Notes: generated by a model from the letters alone, not told the origin. A stretch of DNA of 64,000 bases from Paracoccus maritimus (GCF_025195095.1 NZ_JANAVZ010000002.1:491882-555881); one strand, 5' to 3'. Shown: positions 34,461 to 46,240, counted from the stretch's first letter. Numbers and translations: made by a program.

Positions 34461-36416
34461 ATGGAAAACTTTCTGCTTCTTGCCACAGTCTATCTGATCA
34501 CCATGGTGATCGCCGTGCCGCTGTCGGCGCGGCTTGGGCTTGGATCGGTGCTGGGCTATCTGATCTGCGGCATCCTGATCGGCCCGGTCCTGCAACTGAC
34601 CGGAAACCAGATGGCCGATCTTCAGCATTTCGCCGAGTTCGGCGTGGTGATGATGCTGTTCCTGATCGGGCTGGAGCTTGAACCCCGCAGCTTGTGGAAC
34701 ATGCGTCACCGGCTGATTGGTCTTGGCGGCGCGCAGGTGTTGTTGTCGATGGGCGCCGTCGCGGGAGTGGCCATGCTGTTCGGACTGAGCTGGCCGACGG
34801 CGGTTGCGCTGGGGATGATCCTGTCCCTCAGTTCGACGGCGATCGTGCTGCAGACGCTGACGGAAAAGGGGCTGATGCAGACGGCGGGCGGACGCTCGGC
34901 CTTTTCGGTTCTGCTAACCCAGGACATCGCAGTGATCCCGATGATCGCGCTGATGCCCTTGCTGGCGCCCTTCGGCGGCAATGTCGCCACCGACGCACAT
35001 GCAGCCACCGATACCCATGGCGAAGAACATATCGGCGAAATCTTCATGGCCGGATTGCCTGCGTGGGGCGCGACATTGGTCACGGTTGCCGCCGTGGCGG
35101 CAGTGATCCTGCTGGGTCAGTATCTGATCCGTCCGGTCTTTCGCTTCGTGATCTCGTCGCGGCTGCGAGAGATCGAGACAGCGATGGCGTTGCTGATCGT
35201 GGTGGGCATCGCCTCGCTGATGATCCTTGTCGGACTGTCTCCGGCGCTTGGCACATTTCTGGCGGGCGTGATGCTGGCAGGGTCCGAGTTCCGGCACGAA
35301 CTGGAATCGCAGATCGAACCGTTCAAGGGGCTGCTGCTGGGACTGTTCTTCATCACCGTCGGCGCGGGCATGGATTTCGAGGTTCTGGCGCAACAGCCGG
35401 TGCTCATCCTGTCCGCAACCGCGGGGGTGATCGCAGCCAAGGCCGCGATCCTGTGGGTGATCGCGCGTTCGACCAAGATGGGCCGCAATGACCGGTCGCT
35501 GTTCACACTGTCACTGGCGCAGGCGGGCGAATTCGGCTTCGTGCTGATTTCATACGCTGTTTCTTTGACCATCCTGCCGACACCGCTGGCCAAATCGGTC
35601 CTTCTGGTCGTGGCGTTGACCATGCTGATCACGCCGCTGCTGTTCATCCTGCACGAACAACTGTCACGGCGGAAATCCGAGGCGGGACTGACCGAGGATC
35701 CCGATCAGATCGAGGAACAGCAACCGATCATCATCGCGGGCGTTGGGCGGTTCGGACAGGTCATCAACCGCATGGTCACCATGTCAGGGTTTCAGACCAC
35801 CGTACTGGACCACGACCTGAAGCTGATCCAGCTGATGCGCCGTTTCGGCTTCAAGGGATATTTCGGCGATCCGACCCGCCCCGAGATCCTGACGGCCGCC
35901 GGACTGGACAAGGCGCGCATCCTGGTCGCCGCCCTGGACGATCCCGAAGCCAATCTCAAGCTGATCCGCTATGCCCGCGAACGCCGCCCTGACCTGCATA
36001 TCGTGGCGCGGGCGCGCGACCGCGTGAATGTCTATCAGCTTTACAGTTCAGGCGCGAACGACATCGTCCGCGAAACCTTCGACAGCTCTCTGCGGGCCGG
36101 TCGTTATGTGCTTGAAAATGCGGGGCTTTCCGAATACGAGGCCTCCGAGCTGGAGCGGATCTTCTATCGCCTCGATCGCGCGTCCCTGCGCGAACTGGCC
36201 GAAGTGTGGAAACCGGGCGTGCCGCTGGACGAAAACCCGGAATATGTGCAACTGAGCCGAGAGTTGAACCGCAATCTGGAAAACGCCCTGATGGAGCGTT
36301 TCGCCAGCGGCCCCAGTGCCGCGCCGCTCAGTGACGACGATGACGAGGAAGAACCCGAACACGGTCTGGGCCGACCGCCTGAACCACGCAAGAGCCGACC
36401 GGGTGGGCGAAGCTGA
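34461..36416 (+). CDS. Kef-type cation:proton antiporter with RCK domain
   Basis: This 651-aa CPA2 transporter has ~12 membrane segments (residues ~1-395) with the conserved LGYLICGILIGP and FLIGLELEPRSLW. A RCK_N NAD-binding domain follows (IIIAGVGRFGQVINRM, ~420-540). The C-terminal tail is acidic, then basic (DDDDEEEPEHG). The family exports K+ in exchange for H+, often gated by glutathione adducts or NAD(H). A cytosolic loop rich in His/Asp (about 175-190, TDAHAATDTHGEEH) sits between helices. The gene begins 24 bp after the giant gene and is probably co-transcribed with it. Confidence 0.9.
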   Translation: MENFLLLATVYLITMVIAVPLSARLGLGSVLGYLICGILIGPVLQLTGNQMADLQHFAEFGVVMMLFLIGLELEPRSLWNMRHRLIGLGGAQVLLSMGAVAGVAMLFGLSWPTAVALGMILSLSSTAIVLQTLTEKGLMQTAGGRSAFSVLLTQDIAVIPMIALMPLLAPFGGNVATDAHAATDTHGEEHIGEIFMAGLPAWGATLVTVAAVAAVILLGQYLIRPVFRFVISSRLREIETAMALLIVVGIASLMILVGLSPALGTFLAGVMLAGSEFRHELESQIEPFKGLLLGLFFITVGAGMDFEVLAQQPVLILSATAGVIAAKAAILWVIARSTKMGRNDRSLFTLSLAQAGEFGFVLISYAVSLTILPTPLAKSVLLVVALTMLITPLLFILHEQLSRRKSEAGLTEDPDQIEEQQPIIIAGVGRFGQVINRMVTMSGFQTTVLDHDLKLIQLMRRFGFKGYFGDPTRPEILTAAGLDKARILVAALDDPEANLKLIRYARERRPDLHIVARARDRVNVYQLYSSGANDIVRETFDSSLRAGRYVLENAGLSEYEASELERIFYRLDRASLRELAEVWKPGVPLDENPEYVQLSRELNRNLENALMERFASGPSAAPLSDDDDEEEPEHGLGRPPEPRKSRPGGRS

Positions 36417-36452
36417 GATCACCGGCTATCCGGGATCGGCCCGGCCGCGGTT

Positions 36453-37466
36453 TCAATCATCCAGCCGTTCGATCGTCCAGCCGTCCTTCTCAAGCAACCG
36501 CAGGACGCCCTGCTCGCCCGGCAAATGCAAGGCCCCGAAGCCAGCGACGATCCCGTGCCCTTGAAGGGCAGCTTCGTCGGCCGCGCGGCTTAGCGGCGCG
36601 ATCCACGCCCTGTTGCGATCATCCATCAACTGCGTCTTGGCAAGCTGCATCTGTTCGTCTACCGCCGCGCGGGACAGGCCCGAATTCGCATAAGCGTCGA
36701 TACGACCGAACTCCCATATCTGCCAGACATCGCCGGCGAAATACGCGTCCGTCAGCGTCACGGCATAATCGTCGGCATAGGATGCGGCAGGCAAGGCGGC
36801 GCGGATCATGTCGATTTCCTGCGCGGGCGACATATCGTCGAACAGCGTGAAGACCGTATCCCAAGGCTCAAGCGCGCGAACCGGCAGATCCAGCGCCTCG
36901 GCACGATCGACCAGCAAATGGTCCAGGCCGGCCGTGCCCCCCTCGGCCATGCCCTTCATCATGCACGGCGAGACGCCCAGCATCATCGCCACATACCAGG
37001 GCCGCAGCTTCGCCGTCACCACCGCCGGTGTCCCACGTTCGACCATGGCCTGCGACAGCGTATCCCATTCCGGCTGCGTCAGGCGTTCGGGCAGCGTCGG
37101 CCCATCGGCGTTCACCATCAGGTCCGGGTCGGCGACAAGCGCCTCGGTCAACTTCCGCTCCTCTTCCGGGCCAGCTTCGACGAACACCATTGCGGCGTCC
37201 CGCAGCGGTGCATCAAGTCGTTCCAGCATCGCCTGATGCCGGGGATCACCGAAATGGTAAGTGCCGACAATCGTCATCTGCGCATCGCCTCGCGTCGCGC
37301 GCCACAAAAGGCCCTGGTGATAGGGCACGCCGTCCACCGCCTGCTGGATCAAAGCGCGGCGATCAGACGGCATCGCTTCGATCAGGTTTCGACCTTCGCA
37401 GGTCGCGGCCGCCCCGTTTCCGGCAAAGCCCATCCAGATTGCCAAAGCCGTTGCCAGGTGTTTCAT
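36453..37466 (-). CDS. TraB/GumN-family protein, exported
   Basis: This is a 337-aa protein with a short signal peptide (residues 1-~20, GNGAAA) and a TraB/GumN (PF01963) domain. The family HG-type motif appears as VGTYHFGDPRH and the C-terminal one as GIVAGFGALHLPGEQGVLRLL. Two Cys (residue ~22 and in SPCMMKGM) may form a disulfide. The family is related to Tiki metalloproteases, but bacterial functions are mostly unknown. AGGAG precedes the ATG at 37464-37466. It is divergent from groESL and convergent with the Kef gene. Confidence 0.85.
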   Translation of the reverse strand: MKHLATALAIWMGFAGNGAAATCEGRNLIEAMPSDRRALIQQAVDGVPYHQGLLWRATRGDAQMTIVGTYHFGDPRHQAMLERLDAPLRDAAMVFVEAGPEEERKLTEALVADPDLMVNADGPTLPERLTQPEWDTLSQAMVERGTPAVVTAKLRPWYVAMMLGVSPCMMKGMAEGGTAGLDHLLVDRAEALDLPVRALEPWDTVFTLFDDMSPAQEIDMIRAALPAASYADDYAVTLTDAYFAGDVWQIWEFGRIDAYANSGLSRAAVDEQMQLAKTQLMDDRNRAWIAPLSRAADEAALQGHGIVAGFGALHLPGEQGVLRLLEKDGWTIERLDD

Positions 37467-37575
37467 CCCGATCTCCTGCTCATCACCGCACCCATGATTG
37501 TCGGGCCGCGGCCGGACGCTGACACAAAACCCGACACGCGACCAGAGCGGCCGGTAATTTCGCTGAATTCGCCCG

Positions 37576-37638
37576 TTGACAGGCACCAGCAGCTTGCCTA
37601 GATCACTGTCATTGGCACTCGCATTCGGTGAGTGCCAA
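37576..37638 (+). promoter_or_regulatory. groESL promoter with CIRCE element
   Basis: A -35 TTGACA (37576-37581) and -10 TAGATC (37599-37604) are 17 bp apart. Directly downstream is the inverted repeat TTGGCACTC-N9-GAGTGCCAA (37612-37638), a CIRCE element with one substitution per arm from the TTAGCACTC consensus. HrcA binding there represses groESL in the absence of heat stress (known mechanism). Confidence 0.93.
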
Positions 37639-37675
37639 CAAAGGCACTGGAACCTGAAACACGGAGTGTTCACCC

Positions 37676-37963
37676 ATGGCATTCAAACCGCTGCATGACC
37701 GCGTGCTGGTCCGCCGCGTCGAGTCCGATGAAAAGACCAAGGGCGGTCTGATCATCCCCGACAGCGCCAAGGAAAAGCCCGCGGAAGGCGAAATCATCTC
37801 GGTCGGCGAAGGCGCCCGCAAGGATTCGGGCGAACTGATCGCACCGGCGGTGAAGGCGGGCGACCGCGTTCTGTTCGGCAAATGGTCGGGCACCGAGGTC
37901 ACCATCGACGGCGAAGAGCTGCTGATCATGAAGGAAAGCGACATTCTGGGCATCATCGGCTGA
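37676..37963 (+). CDS. groES: Co-chaperonin GroES
   Basis: This is the 95-aa co-chaperonin cap of the GroEL folding chamber. The sequence [22 protein letters not shown], containing the mobile loop, and the C-terminal [16 protein letters not shown] are standard. It is transcribed from the CIRCE-controlled promoter and followed after 51 bp by groEL. Confidence 0.98.
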   Translation: MAFKPLHDRVLVRRVESDEKTKGGLIIPDSAKEKPAEGEIISVGEGARKDSGELIAPAVKAGDRVLFGKWSGTEVTIDGEELLIMKESDILGIIG

Positions 37964-37996
37964 ACGGCCGCACCCAGAACACGCACTTCACGATAG

Positions 37997-39664
<1,668 letters not shown>

Positions 39665-39695
39665 TCATCGCCCTGCCCCAAGGCAGATATCGAAA

Positions 39696-39721
39696 GGGCG
39701 CCCTGTCGGGCGCCCTTTTTC
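39696..39721 (+). terminator. Rho-independent terminator of groESL
   Basis: An 8-bp stem GGGCGCCC / GGGCGCCC with loop TGTC is followed by six T. Confidence 0.92.
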
Positions 39722-39798
39722 GCATTCTCGGACAGGCTTTTCATTCCCGGTCCGCCGCCTAAAGTGGCACGGCAGCAGGCCAGAAGGGGGATACGAGC

Positions 39799-40554
39799 GT
39801 GAAGACGGCAATCGTCACGGGTGCGGCACGCGGGATCGGGCTGGCAACGGCACGACTGTTCGCGCAGCAAGGCTGGCAGGTCGCGATGGTCGATCGCGAC
39901 TGCGCGGAATTGGAAAAGGTCGCGCCCGGAATTGATCATGCTTTCGCGGTCTGTTGCGACATATCGCAGGCCGATCAGGTCGAAGTCATGGTGCGGACGG
40001 TTCTAGAGCATTGCAAAACGATTGACGCGGTTGTCAACAATGCCGGCGTCGCCGATTTCGGGCCCATCGAGCAGACCGATTTCGACCGCTGGCGGACAGT
40101 GATGGCCACCAATCTGGACGGCACCTTCCTGGTCAGCCAAGCCTGCATTCCCGCGCTGAAGCACCGCGGCGGCGCCATCGTCAACATCGCCTCCATTTCC
40201 GGGCTGCGTGCCTCGACGCTGCGCGTCGCCTATGGGACGTCCAAGGCCGCGGTGATCCATCTGACCCGTCAACAGGCTGCGGAACTGGGTGAATACGGGA
40301 TCCGCGCCAACTGCATTGCCCCCGGACCGGTCAGGACCAAGCTTGCCATGGCCGTCCACAGCCCCCAGATCATCGCGGCCTATCACGACGCGATCCCGTT
40401 GAACCGGTATGGAACCGAACAGGAACTGGCCGAGGCCATCGTGTTTCTGGCAGGCGACAAGGCCAGCTATATCACCGGACAGGTGCTGGCCGTGGATGGC
40501 GGGTTCGAATCGACCGGCGTCGGACTGCCGGCGCTGCGCGCCGACCCGGCCTAG
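39799..40554 (+). CDS. Short-chain dehydrogenase/reductase
   Basis: This 251-aa classical SDR has the cofactor motif TGAARGIG, the NNAG motif (VVNNAGVADFG), catalytic Ser (NIASISG) and the active-site YGTSK, plus the C-terminal DGGFES. Asp at the end of the second strand (VDRD) suggests NAD preference. The substrate is unknown. It starts at GTG with GAAGGGGG upstream. Its stop TAG shares 4 bp (ctag) with the stop of the convergent ppx gene. No pathway neighbours are present. Confidence 0.9.
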   Translation: MKTAIVTGAARGIGLATARLFAQQGWQVAMVDRDCAELEKVAPGIDHAFAVCCDISQADQVEVMVRTVLEHCKTIDAVVNNAGVADFGPIEQTDFDRWRTVMATNLDGTFLVSQACIPALKHRGGAIVNIASISGLRASTLRVAYGTSKAAVIHLTRQQAAELGEYGIRANCIAPGPVRTKLAMAVHSPQIIAAYHDAIPLNRYGTEQELAEAIVFLAGDKASYITGQVLAVDGGFESTGVGLPALRADPA

Positions 40555-42086
40555 TCGGAGACCAGCGGTTCGACCCCCATCGCGCTGCACAACGAACGGA
40601 ACCGCGAATGGGCGACCTCGCCCATCAGGCTGCGGCCGGTTCGTGTCAGGGTCAGTTCAAGCTTTGACTTCTTGTCCTTCAGCTTCAACTGGCCGGCATC
40701 CGAAGGATCGTCGATTGCGAACATGGCACCGAACCGCATCGCCTTGCCCAGGATCTCGGCATCGCGGATTTCGTCCGGATCAAGCAGCGCAAATAGCGGC
40801 TCCATGGGGGATTTTGCACGGCTGTTCTTGTAGCGATGCAGCAGCGCAAGGCCCAGAAAGACCCGTTCGGGATGGCTAAGCGCGGCCATGTTCGCGCGGG
40901 TGACATTGTCGAAACAGGCCTCGGCGCGATAATCGGGATGGGCGCGCCAGGTCGTGTCGTGCAGCAGGCATGCCGCCCGGATCAGCCTTTCGCGTTCCGG
41001 GCCCACGTCGCCGAACAGCGGTAACAGGAAATGATACAGCTTCCTGCCGAAGCCGGGCATCCGGGCCATCTGCCGTTCGGTAAATCGTGCCGCCTCGATC
41101 AGCGGGTCGCGGCGGCGAAGGCTTTCGGACATGTGTTCGTACAGCAAGCCTTCGCGAATGCCATAGCTGCTGATGGCCAGTTCGGCAGGCTGGAACGTCT
41201 CGACCAGTTCGGACAGCACCCGCGATGCCAGCGGCACCAATTCCATTCGCGAGGATGAGATTCCCACCCGGCCACGCAAGTCGTTCAGATCGTTCGCGCC
41301 GATCCAGTCCACGGTTTCCTCGACCGCCTTCGGAGTCATGCGATATTCGTGCAGAACCGTCATCGGGTAGCCGCGCCGTTCCATGTCGAGACGCGCGATG
41401 GCCCGCCACGAGCCGCCGACCAGATAGATCCGCTGATGATCGGTGCCCAGCTTTTCGGCAAGCTCGGACATCATCTTGCGGATGTGCTTTTGCAGCCCGT
41501 CCTTGCCGCCCTTGACCTGCTGCAGTCGAAACGGCCCAAGCTGCGACGTGGCGCGACGCCCCACCTTGCCGCCCTCGACCTCGGCCAGTTCCATCGAGTT
41601 GCCGCCGATGTCGCAGACAAGGCCCTTCGCCTCGGGCCAGCCCAGAAGGACACCCTGCGCCGACAGCCGCGCCTCTTCCTCGCCGTCGATGACCAGCATC
41701 CTGATGCCCGTCTCGCGTTCCACGCGCTCCTGGAAGGCCGGGCCGTCTTCGGCCTCGCGGACGGCGGCGGTGGCCACGCAGGTCAGCGGCTCGATATCCA
41801 TGCCACGGGCCAGCGCCGCAAAGCGCCGCAGCGCATCGAAGCCGCGTTCGACCCCGGCAGGGTTCAACCGACCGGTCGTCGCCATCTCGGCGCCCAGTCC
41901 TGCCATGACCTTTTCGTTGTAGAAATAGGCGGGCGATCGCGCCGCCCCGTCGAAGACCACCAGACGAATCGAGTTGGATCCGACGTCGACGACCCCAACC
42001 CGCGACAGCGCGCGCTTCGGAAGCTTGGCGAATGTCTTGACCAATGGATCGGCCTTCTTGCCGCTGGTCGTTGCCACACCGTTCAT
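40551..42086 (-). CDS. ppx: Exopolyphosphatase (Ppx/GppA family)
   Basis: This is a 511-aa enzyme that removes terminal phosphate from polyphosphate and may also act on pppGpp. The ASKHA phosphate-binding motifs are VGVVDVGSNSIRLVVFDG and VCDIGGNSMELAEV. A C-terminal HD-like helical domain includes ACLLHDTTWRAHPDYR. GGAGG precedes the ATG. It lies 55 bp after ppk1 on the same strand, so synthesis and breakdown of polyphosphate are encoded together. The stop overlaps the convergent SDR gene by 4 bp. Confidence 0.93.
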   Translation of the reverse strand: MNGVATTSGKKADPLVKTFAKLPKRALSRVGVVDVGSNSIRLVVFDGAARSPAYFYNEKVMAGLGAEMATTGRLNPAGVERGFDALRRFAALARGMDIEPLTCVATAAVREAEDGPAFQERVERETGIRMLVIDGEEEARLSAQGVLLGWPEAKGLVCDIGGNSMELAEVEGGKVGRRATSQLGPFRLQQVKGGKDGLQKHIRKMMSELAEKLGTDHQRIYLVGGSWRAIARLDMERRGYPMTVLHEYRMTPKAVEETVDWIGANDLNDLRGRVGISSSRMELVPLASRVLSELVETFQPAELAISSYGIREGLLYEHMSESLRRRDPLIEAARFTERQMARMPGFGRKLYHFLLPLFGDVGPERERLIRAACLLHDTTWRAHPDYRAEACFDNVTRANMAALSHPERVFLGLALLHRYKNSRAKSPMEPLFALLDPDEIRDAEILGKAMRFGAMFAIDDPSDAGQLKLKDKKSKLELTLTRTGRSLMGEVAHSRFRSLCSAMGVEPLVSD

Positions 42087-42141
42087 TGCAAGGCCTCCTG
42101 CTTGCGCATCGGGGCGTTAATGACCCGTCCGGGCGTCCGGG

Positions 42142-44307
42142 TCAATCGGACGAATGTGTCAGGGCCGGAACGTCACGCGCGCCCGCCGTGCCCCGCCCGG
42201 AAAGTGACGGATTTTCCATGAAGAAGCGATGACAATCGAACAGATCGTCGCGGCCATCGGGCAGATAGCGCACGAATCGCCCGTCGGGATGCAGCAGCCA
42301 GCTTTGCGCCTCGTCGGCCATGTTCGCGGCCATGATCTGGCTGACGATCTGCGCCTTGACCGTCTCGTTCATGCACTCGACCAGCGTCTCGACCCGCCGC
42401 GACAGGTTGCGCCCCATCCAGTCGGCCGAGGAAAAGAACACCCGCGCCTTTTTGGACGGCAGGCCATGACCGTTCCCGAAACACACGATTCGCGAATGTT
42501 CCAGATATCGACCGACGATCGATTTGACCCGAATGTTCTCCGACAACCCCTTGATTCCAGGACGTATGCCGCAGATCCCGCGAATGACAAGACTGATCTT
42601 GACCCCCGCCGCGCTGGCCGAATACAGCGCCTCGATCACGTCCTTCTCGATCAGCGAGTTCATCTTGGCCCAGATCGCCGCGGGGCGTCCCTGACGCGCA
42701 AATTCGGCCTCTTGCGCGATCAGCGACAAAAGCCGCTCCTTGAGATCCAGGGGTGAGATCGACAGGTTCTCAAGCCCGGCCGGCTGGACATAGCCGGACA
42801 GGTAGTTGAACACCTTCGTCGCATCGCGTCCCAGTGCGGGATCGCAGGTGAACATCGACAGGTCCGTATAGATCCGCGCGGTGATCGGATGATAGTTCCC
42901 GGTCCCGTAGTGGGTATAGGTCACCAGACGGTCGCCCTCGCGTCGCACCACCGTGCTGATCTTCGCGTGGGTCTTGTAGTTCACGAAACCATAGACGACA
43001 TGCGCCCCGGCGCGCTCCAGTCGCCGCGACTGGCGGATATTGGCGGCCTCGTCAAACCGCGCCTTCAGTTCCACCAGCGCAGTGACCGACTTGCCCGCTT
43101 CGGCCGCCTCACACAGCGCCTCGACGATGGGGCTGTCGCGGCTGGTGCGGTAAAGGGTCTGCTTGATGGCCAGCACGTCGGGGTCGCGCGCTGCCTGCTG
43201 CAGGAAACGCACCACCATGTCAAAGGTCTCATAGGGATGATGCAGCAGCATGTCCTTTTGCCGGATCGCGGCGAACATGTCGCCGCCATGGTCCTGAACA
43301 CGCTCGGGGACGCGCGGTGCGAAGCTGGGCCACAGCAGCTCGCGGCGGTGATCCAGCACCAGTTCCTTCAGGTCGGCCACACCCAGCAGCCCCTCGACTT
43401 CGATCACCTCGTCGGGGCTGACCTCCAGCTCGTCCATGATCAGCTGACGCAGCTTGTCCGATGCGCCTGCCGTGATCTTCAGCCGGATGACACTGCCGCG
43501 CCGCCGCCGCTTCAACGCGGTCTCGAATTCGCGCACCAGATCCTCGGCTTCTTCCTCGACCTCCAGATCGCTGTCGCGCAACACCCGGAAGGCACAGTAT
43601 CCGGCATTGCGATAGCCCGGAAACAGGCTGGACAGATGCATCAGCAAGAGATCCTCGAGCCGCAGGAAACGCTCGGCTCCAGGCATCGGAACAAATCGTG
43701 GCAACTGCGCCGGTATGGGCAGCAAGGCTTGCATCGGGCGGCCCTTGCCCTCGGGCGCAAGTTCAAGCGCCAGCGAAAATCCGGTATTCGGAATGAAGGG
43801 GAACGGATGGGCCGGGTCAATCGCAAGCGGCGACAGGACCGGCAGCACGCTTTCCTCGAAATAGCCGCGCAGGAACTCTTCTTCCGTACGGGTGAGACGC
43901 GACCGCGAGAGGATGGTGATCCCCTGCTCTTCCATCTCGCGGCGCAGTCGGTTCCAGACGCCTTGCTGCGCGCTCATCAGCCTGCGCGCATCGGCGTTGA
44001 TCAGGCTCAGCTGTTCTGCGGGGGTCAGCCCGTCATCCGAGATATTGGTGCTGCCTTCGCGCACCAGCTCGCGCAGTCCGGCGACGCGAACGGTGTAGAA
44101 TTCGTCCAGATTTGCCGCGCTGATCGACACGAAGCGCAATCTTTCCAAAAGCGGCACCCGCGTGTTGCGCGCCTCGTCCAGGACCCGCCAGTTGAACGAC
44201 AACCAGCTGAGCTCGCGATTGAAGAACCGCCCCGCCCCGTTCGGGGCACCCTCGGGCATGTCCTGCGGCTCTGGGAGCGGTGTGCGAAGAAAATCAGCCT
44301 GTGTCAT
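42142..44307 (-). CDS. ppk1: Polyphosphate kinase 1
   Basis: This 721-aa enzyme polymerises the gamma-phosphate of ATP into polyphosphate. It opens, after a short leader, with FFNRELSWLSFNWRVLDEA. The catalytic C-terminal phospholipase D-like domains carry the phosphohistidine region YTHYGTGNYHP and the second-His region near ADWMGRNLSRRVETL. The start is the ATG at 44305-44307; a TTG 17 codons upstream would overlap hda. The ribosome site is weak (GAGACGACC). It is 31 bp after hda and followed by ppx. Confidence 0.96.
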   Translation of the reverse strand: MTQADFLRTPLPEPQDMPEGAPNGAGRFFNRELSWLSFNWRVLDEARNTRVPLLERLRFVSISAANLDEFYTVRVAGLRELVREGSTNISDDGLTPAEQLSLINADARRLMSAQQGVWNRLRREMEEQGITILSRSRLTRTEEEFLRGYFEESVLPVLSPLAIDPAHPFPFIPNTGFSLALELAPEGKGRPMQALLPIPAQLPRFVPMPGAERFLRLEDLLLMHLSSLFPGYRNAGYCAFRVLRDSDLEVEEEAEDLVREFETALKRRRRGSVIRLKITAGASDKLRQLIMDELEVSPDEVIEVEGLLGVADLKELVLDHRRELLWPSFAPRVPERVQDHGGDMFAAIRQKDMLLHHPYETFDMVVRFLQQAARDPDVLAIKQTLYRTSRDSPIVEALCEAAEAGKSVTALVELKARFDEAANIRQSRRLERAGAHVVYGFVNYKTHAKISTVVRREGDRLVTYTHYGTGNYHPITARIYTDLSMFTCDPALGRDATKVFNYLSGYVQPAGLENLSISPLDLKERLLSLIAQEAEFARQGRPAAIWAKMNSLIEKDVIEALYSASAAGVKISLVIRGICGIRPGIKGLSENIRVKSIVGRYLEHSRIVCFGNGHGLPSKKARVFFSSADWMGRNLSRRVETLVECMNETVKAQIVSQIMAANMADEAQSWLLHPDGRFVRYLPDGRDDLFDCHRFFMENPSLSGRGTAGARDVPALTHSSD

Positions 44308-44338
44308 CGTCGGTCGTCTCGGTTCGGAAGGCGCGCGA

Positions 44339-45028
44339 TCATGCGTCAGCGGCGGCAAGATTGTCCAGAAGGTCGGCGGCGATCTTTCGTGTCACGGGCC
44401 CCTGTTTCGCCATCGCAGCGCGGTCGATCGCAGCCACAAGACGGCGTGCGGTGCCCAGATCCCGCTGCATCCGCATCACCAGCCAATCGATCAGGCCGGG
44501 CGGCACGGCAAGCTGACGATCCGAGAACAGCTTGACCAGCACGGCAGCCAGAAGCGCCTGGTCGGGCGGTCCCAACCGAACCTGCGGCATCGCGTCCATG
44601 CGGCTTCGCAGATCCGGCAGCACCAGCCCCCAGTCGCGCGGCGCACTGCGCGCGGTCAAAAGCAGCAGGCAGTCGCGCGGGCCGCACAGGTTCCACAGAT
44701 GGAACAACGCCTGTTCGGCCCCCGCGGCCCGACCGGCCCGATCGGCATCCTCGACCACCAGCGCGCCGCCTTCCGTGGCCAGCAGATCGGCCGCCTCGGG
44801 CCGCAATGCGGCGGCCTTGATCCGGCGCGCGCCGTTCTCGGCCGCCCAGAAGGCCGCCATGTGGGTCTTGCCCGCACCCTCGGGACCAATCAGAAGCATT
44901 CGGCCCTGCGGCCAGTCCTGCGGTGCGTCCAGCGCGCTCAGCGCCGCGGCATTGGCGGGTGCGGGCAGGAAGTCGGCGCGCGAATGCGCAGGTGCCGTCG
45001 TCAGATCAAGGGTCAGCTGGCGGGACAT
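44339..45028 (-). CDS. Hda/DnaA-like replication regulator
   Basis: This 229-aa DnaA-paralogue AAA+ protein has Walker A GPEGAGKTH and Walker B-like LVVEDADRAG. It lacks the DnaA DNA-binding domain IV. It starts with a short motif QLTLDL like the beta-clamp-binding QL(S/T)LPL of Hda. Hda bound to the clamp promotes ATP hydrolysis by DnaA and prevents re-initiation (HdaA in Caulobacter). It lies 6 bp after the AI-2E-family permease and 31 bp before ppk1, so it is probably co-transcribed with polyphosphate genes. Confidence 0.88.
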   Translation of the reverse strand: MSRQLTLDLTTAPAHSRADFLPAPANAAALSALDAPQDWPQGRMLLIGPEGAGKTHMAAFWAAENGARRIKAAALRPEAADLLATEGGALVVEDADRAGRAAGAEQALFHLWNLCGPRDCLLLLTARSAPRDWGLVLPDLRSRMDAMPQVRLGPPDQALLAAVLVKLFSDRQLAVPPGLIDWLVMRMQRDLGTARRLVAAIDRAAMAKQGPVTRKIAADLLDNLAAADA

Positions 45029-45034
45029 TTCGCG

Positions 45035-46240
45035 TCAGTTCCGGCCGCGCTCAAGATCTTCGCGCTGCGTCTCGATCTCGGCGCGGGCCCGTGCACGATC
45101 GACCTTCAGCTGCGCATCGCGCAAATCGGCCGCGACGGTGCCTCGCGGGGCAAGTTCGACCAGGATTGGCGGCGACGGATCGGCGGGCGGGGTCTGGCCC
45201 GTGTACAACGCGCTGTCACGATAGCGTTCGATGGCGAACCGCGCCAGCACGCCCAATGCGGCTGCCAGCGGAACGGCGGCGACCATCCCGACAAAACCGA
45301 ACAGCGCGCCGAAAACCGACAGCGCCAGCAGCAGCCAGACGGGATGCAGACCGACATGACCGCCGACGATCTTGGGCTGAAGATAATTCCCCTCGACCAC
45401 CTGCCCGATCGCGAAGATCGCGATCACCGCGCCGATCCACAGCGGATCTCCCCAGAAGCTGAACAGGGCGACGCCAATGGCCGTCACCCCGCCGATCAGG
45501 ACGCCCACATAGGGAATGAAGGACAGCACCGCCGCCATGATGCCGATGAAGAACCCGAACGGCAGCCCGACGAACATCAGGGCGATGGAATACCATGTGC
45601 CCAGGATCAAAATCACCAGCCCCTGCCCGCGCAGGAACCCGGACAGCGCCTTGTCGATCTCGGAGGCAAGACGCCGCAGTACCGGGGCGTGTTCGCGCGG
45701 CAGCAGCCGGTCGATCTGGTCCACCATCCGATCCCAATCCAGAAGCAGGTAGAACGCGACCACCGGCACGATCACCAGAATCGCCACCGCGCTGATCACA
45801 CCGCCAAGCGAACTCATCAGGGTCTGGGCGACATTGCTCCACTGATCGCCCATCGCCTTGCCAAGATCGCTCAGGGCGGTGCCGATGGTGCCGCCCTCGG
45901 GCAACAACTCGGGGAAACGCGCGGCGACGAAGCCGTGAGCCTGCGCCATCATCTCGGGGGCAGTGTCGATAAGCGCGGTGGCCTGCCGGATCAGCACCGG
46001 CACGATCAGAAGGATGACCGCGACAAAGATCAGCAAGGCGCCGATGGTGATCACGACGACCGCCATGGTGCGCGACAGCCCGGCCCGTTCCAGCCGGTCC
46101 GCCAGCGGGTCCAGCAGATAGGCCAACCCCGCACCAAGGATGAAGGGCAGGATCGCCTGACCCAACAGCCACATCGTGACAAGCAGCGCCACGGCCGCAG
46201 CGCCCCACCAGATCAGTTGCTTGCGCACCGGCACGTGCAT
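45035..46240 (-). CDS. AI-2E-family (PerM-like) permease
   Basis: This 401-aa membrane protein of PF01594 has two N-terminal helices, a long soluble segment (~75-150), then about five helices including [21 protein letters not shown] and [19 protein letters not shown]. The last ~55 residues are a charged Arg/Glu-rich cytoplasmic helix. The true cargo of most members is unknown; the AI-2 name comes from one E. coli member. The start is the ATG at 46238-46240 with GGAG upstream. It heads the leftward cluster permease-hda-ppk1-ppx. Confidence 0.88.
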   Translation of the reverse strand: MHVPVRKQLIWWGAAAVALLVTMWLLGQAILPFILGAGLAYLLDPLADRLERAGLSRTMAVVVITIGALLIFVAVILLIVPVLIRQATALIDTAPEMMAQAHGFVAARFPELLPEGGTIGTALSDLGKAMGDQWSNVAQTLMSSLGGVISAVAILVIVPVVAFYLLLDWDRMVDQIDRLLPREHAPVLRRLASEIDKALSGFLRGQGLVILILGTWYSIALMFVGLPFGFFIGIMAAVLSFIPYVGVLIGGVTAIGVALFSFWGDPLWIGAVIAIFAIGQVVEGNYLQPKIVGGHVGLHPVWLLLALSVFGALFGFVGMVAAVPLAAALGVLARFAIERYRDSALYTGQTPPADPSPPILVELAPRGTVAADLRDAQLKVDRARARAEIETQREDLERGRN

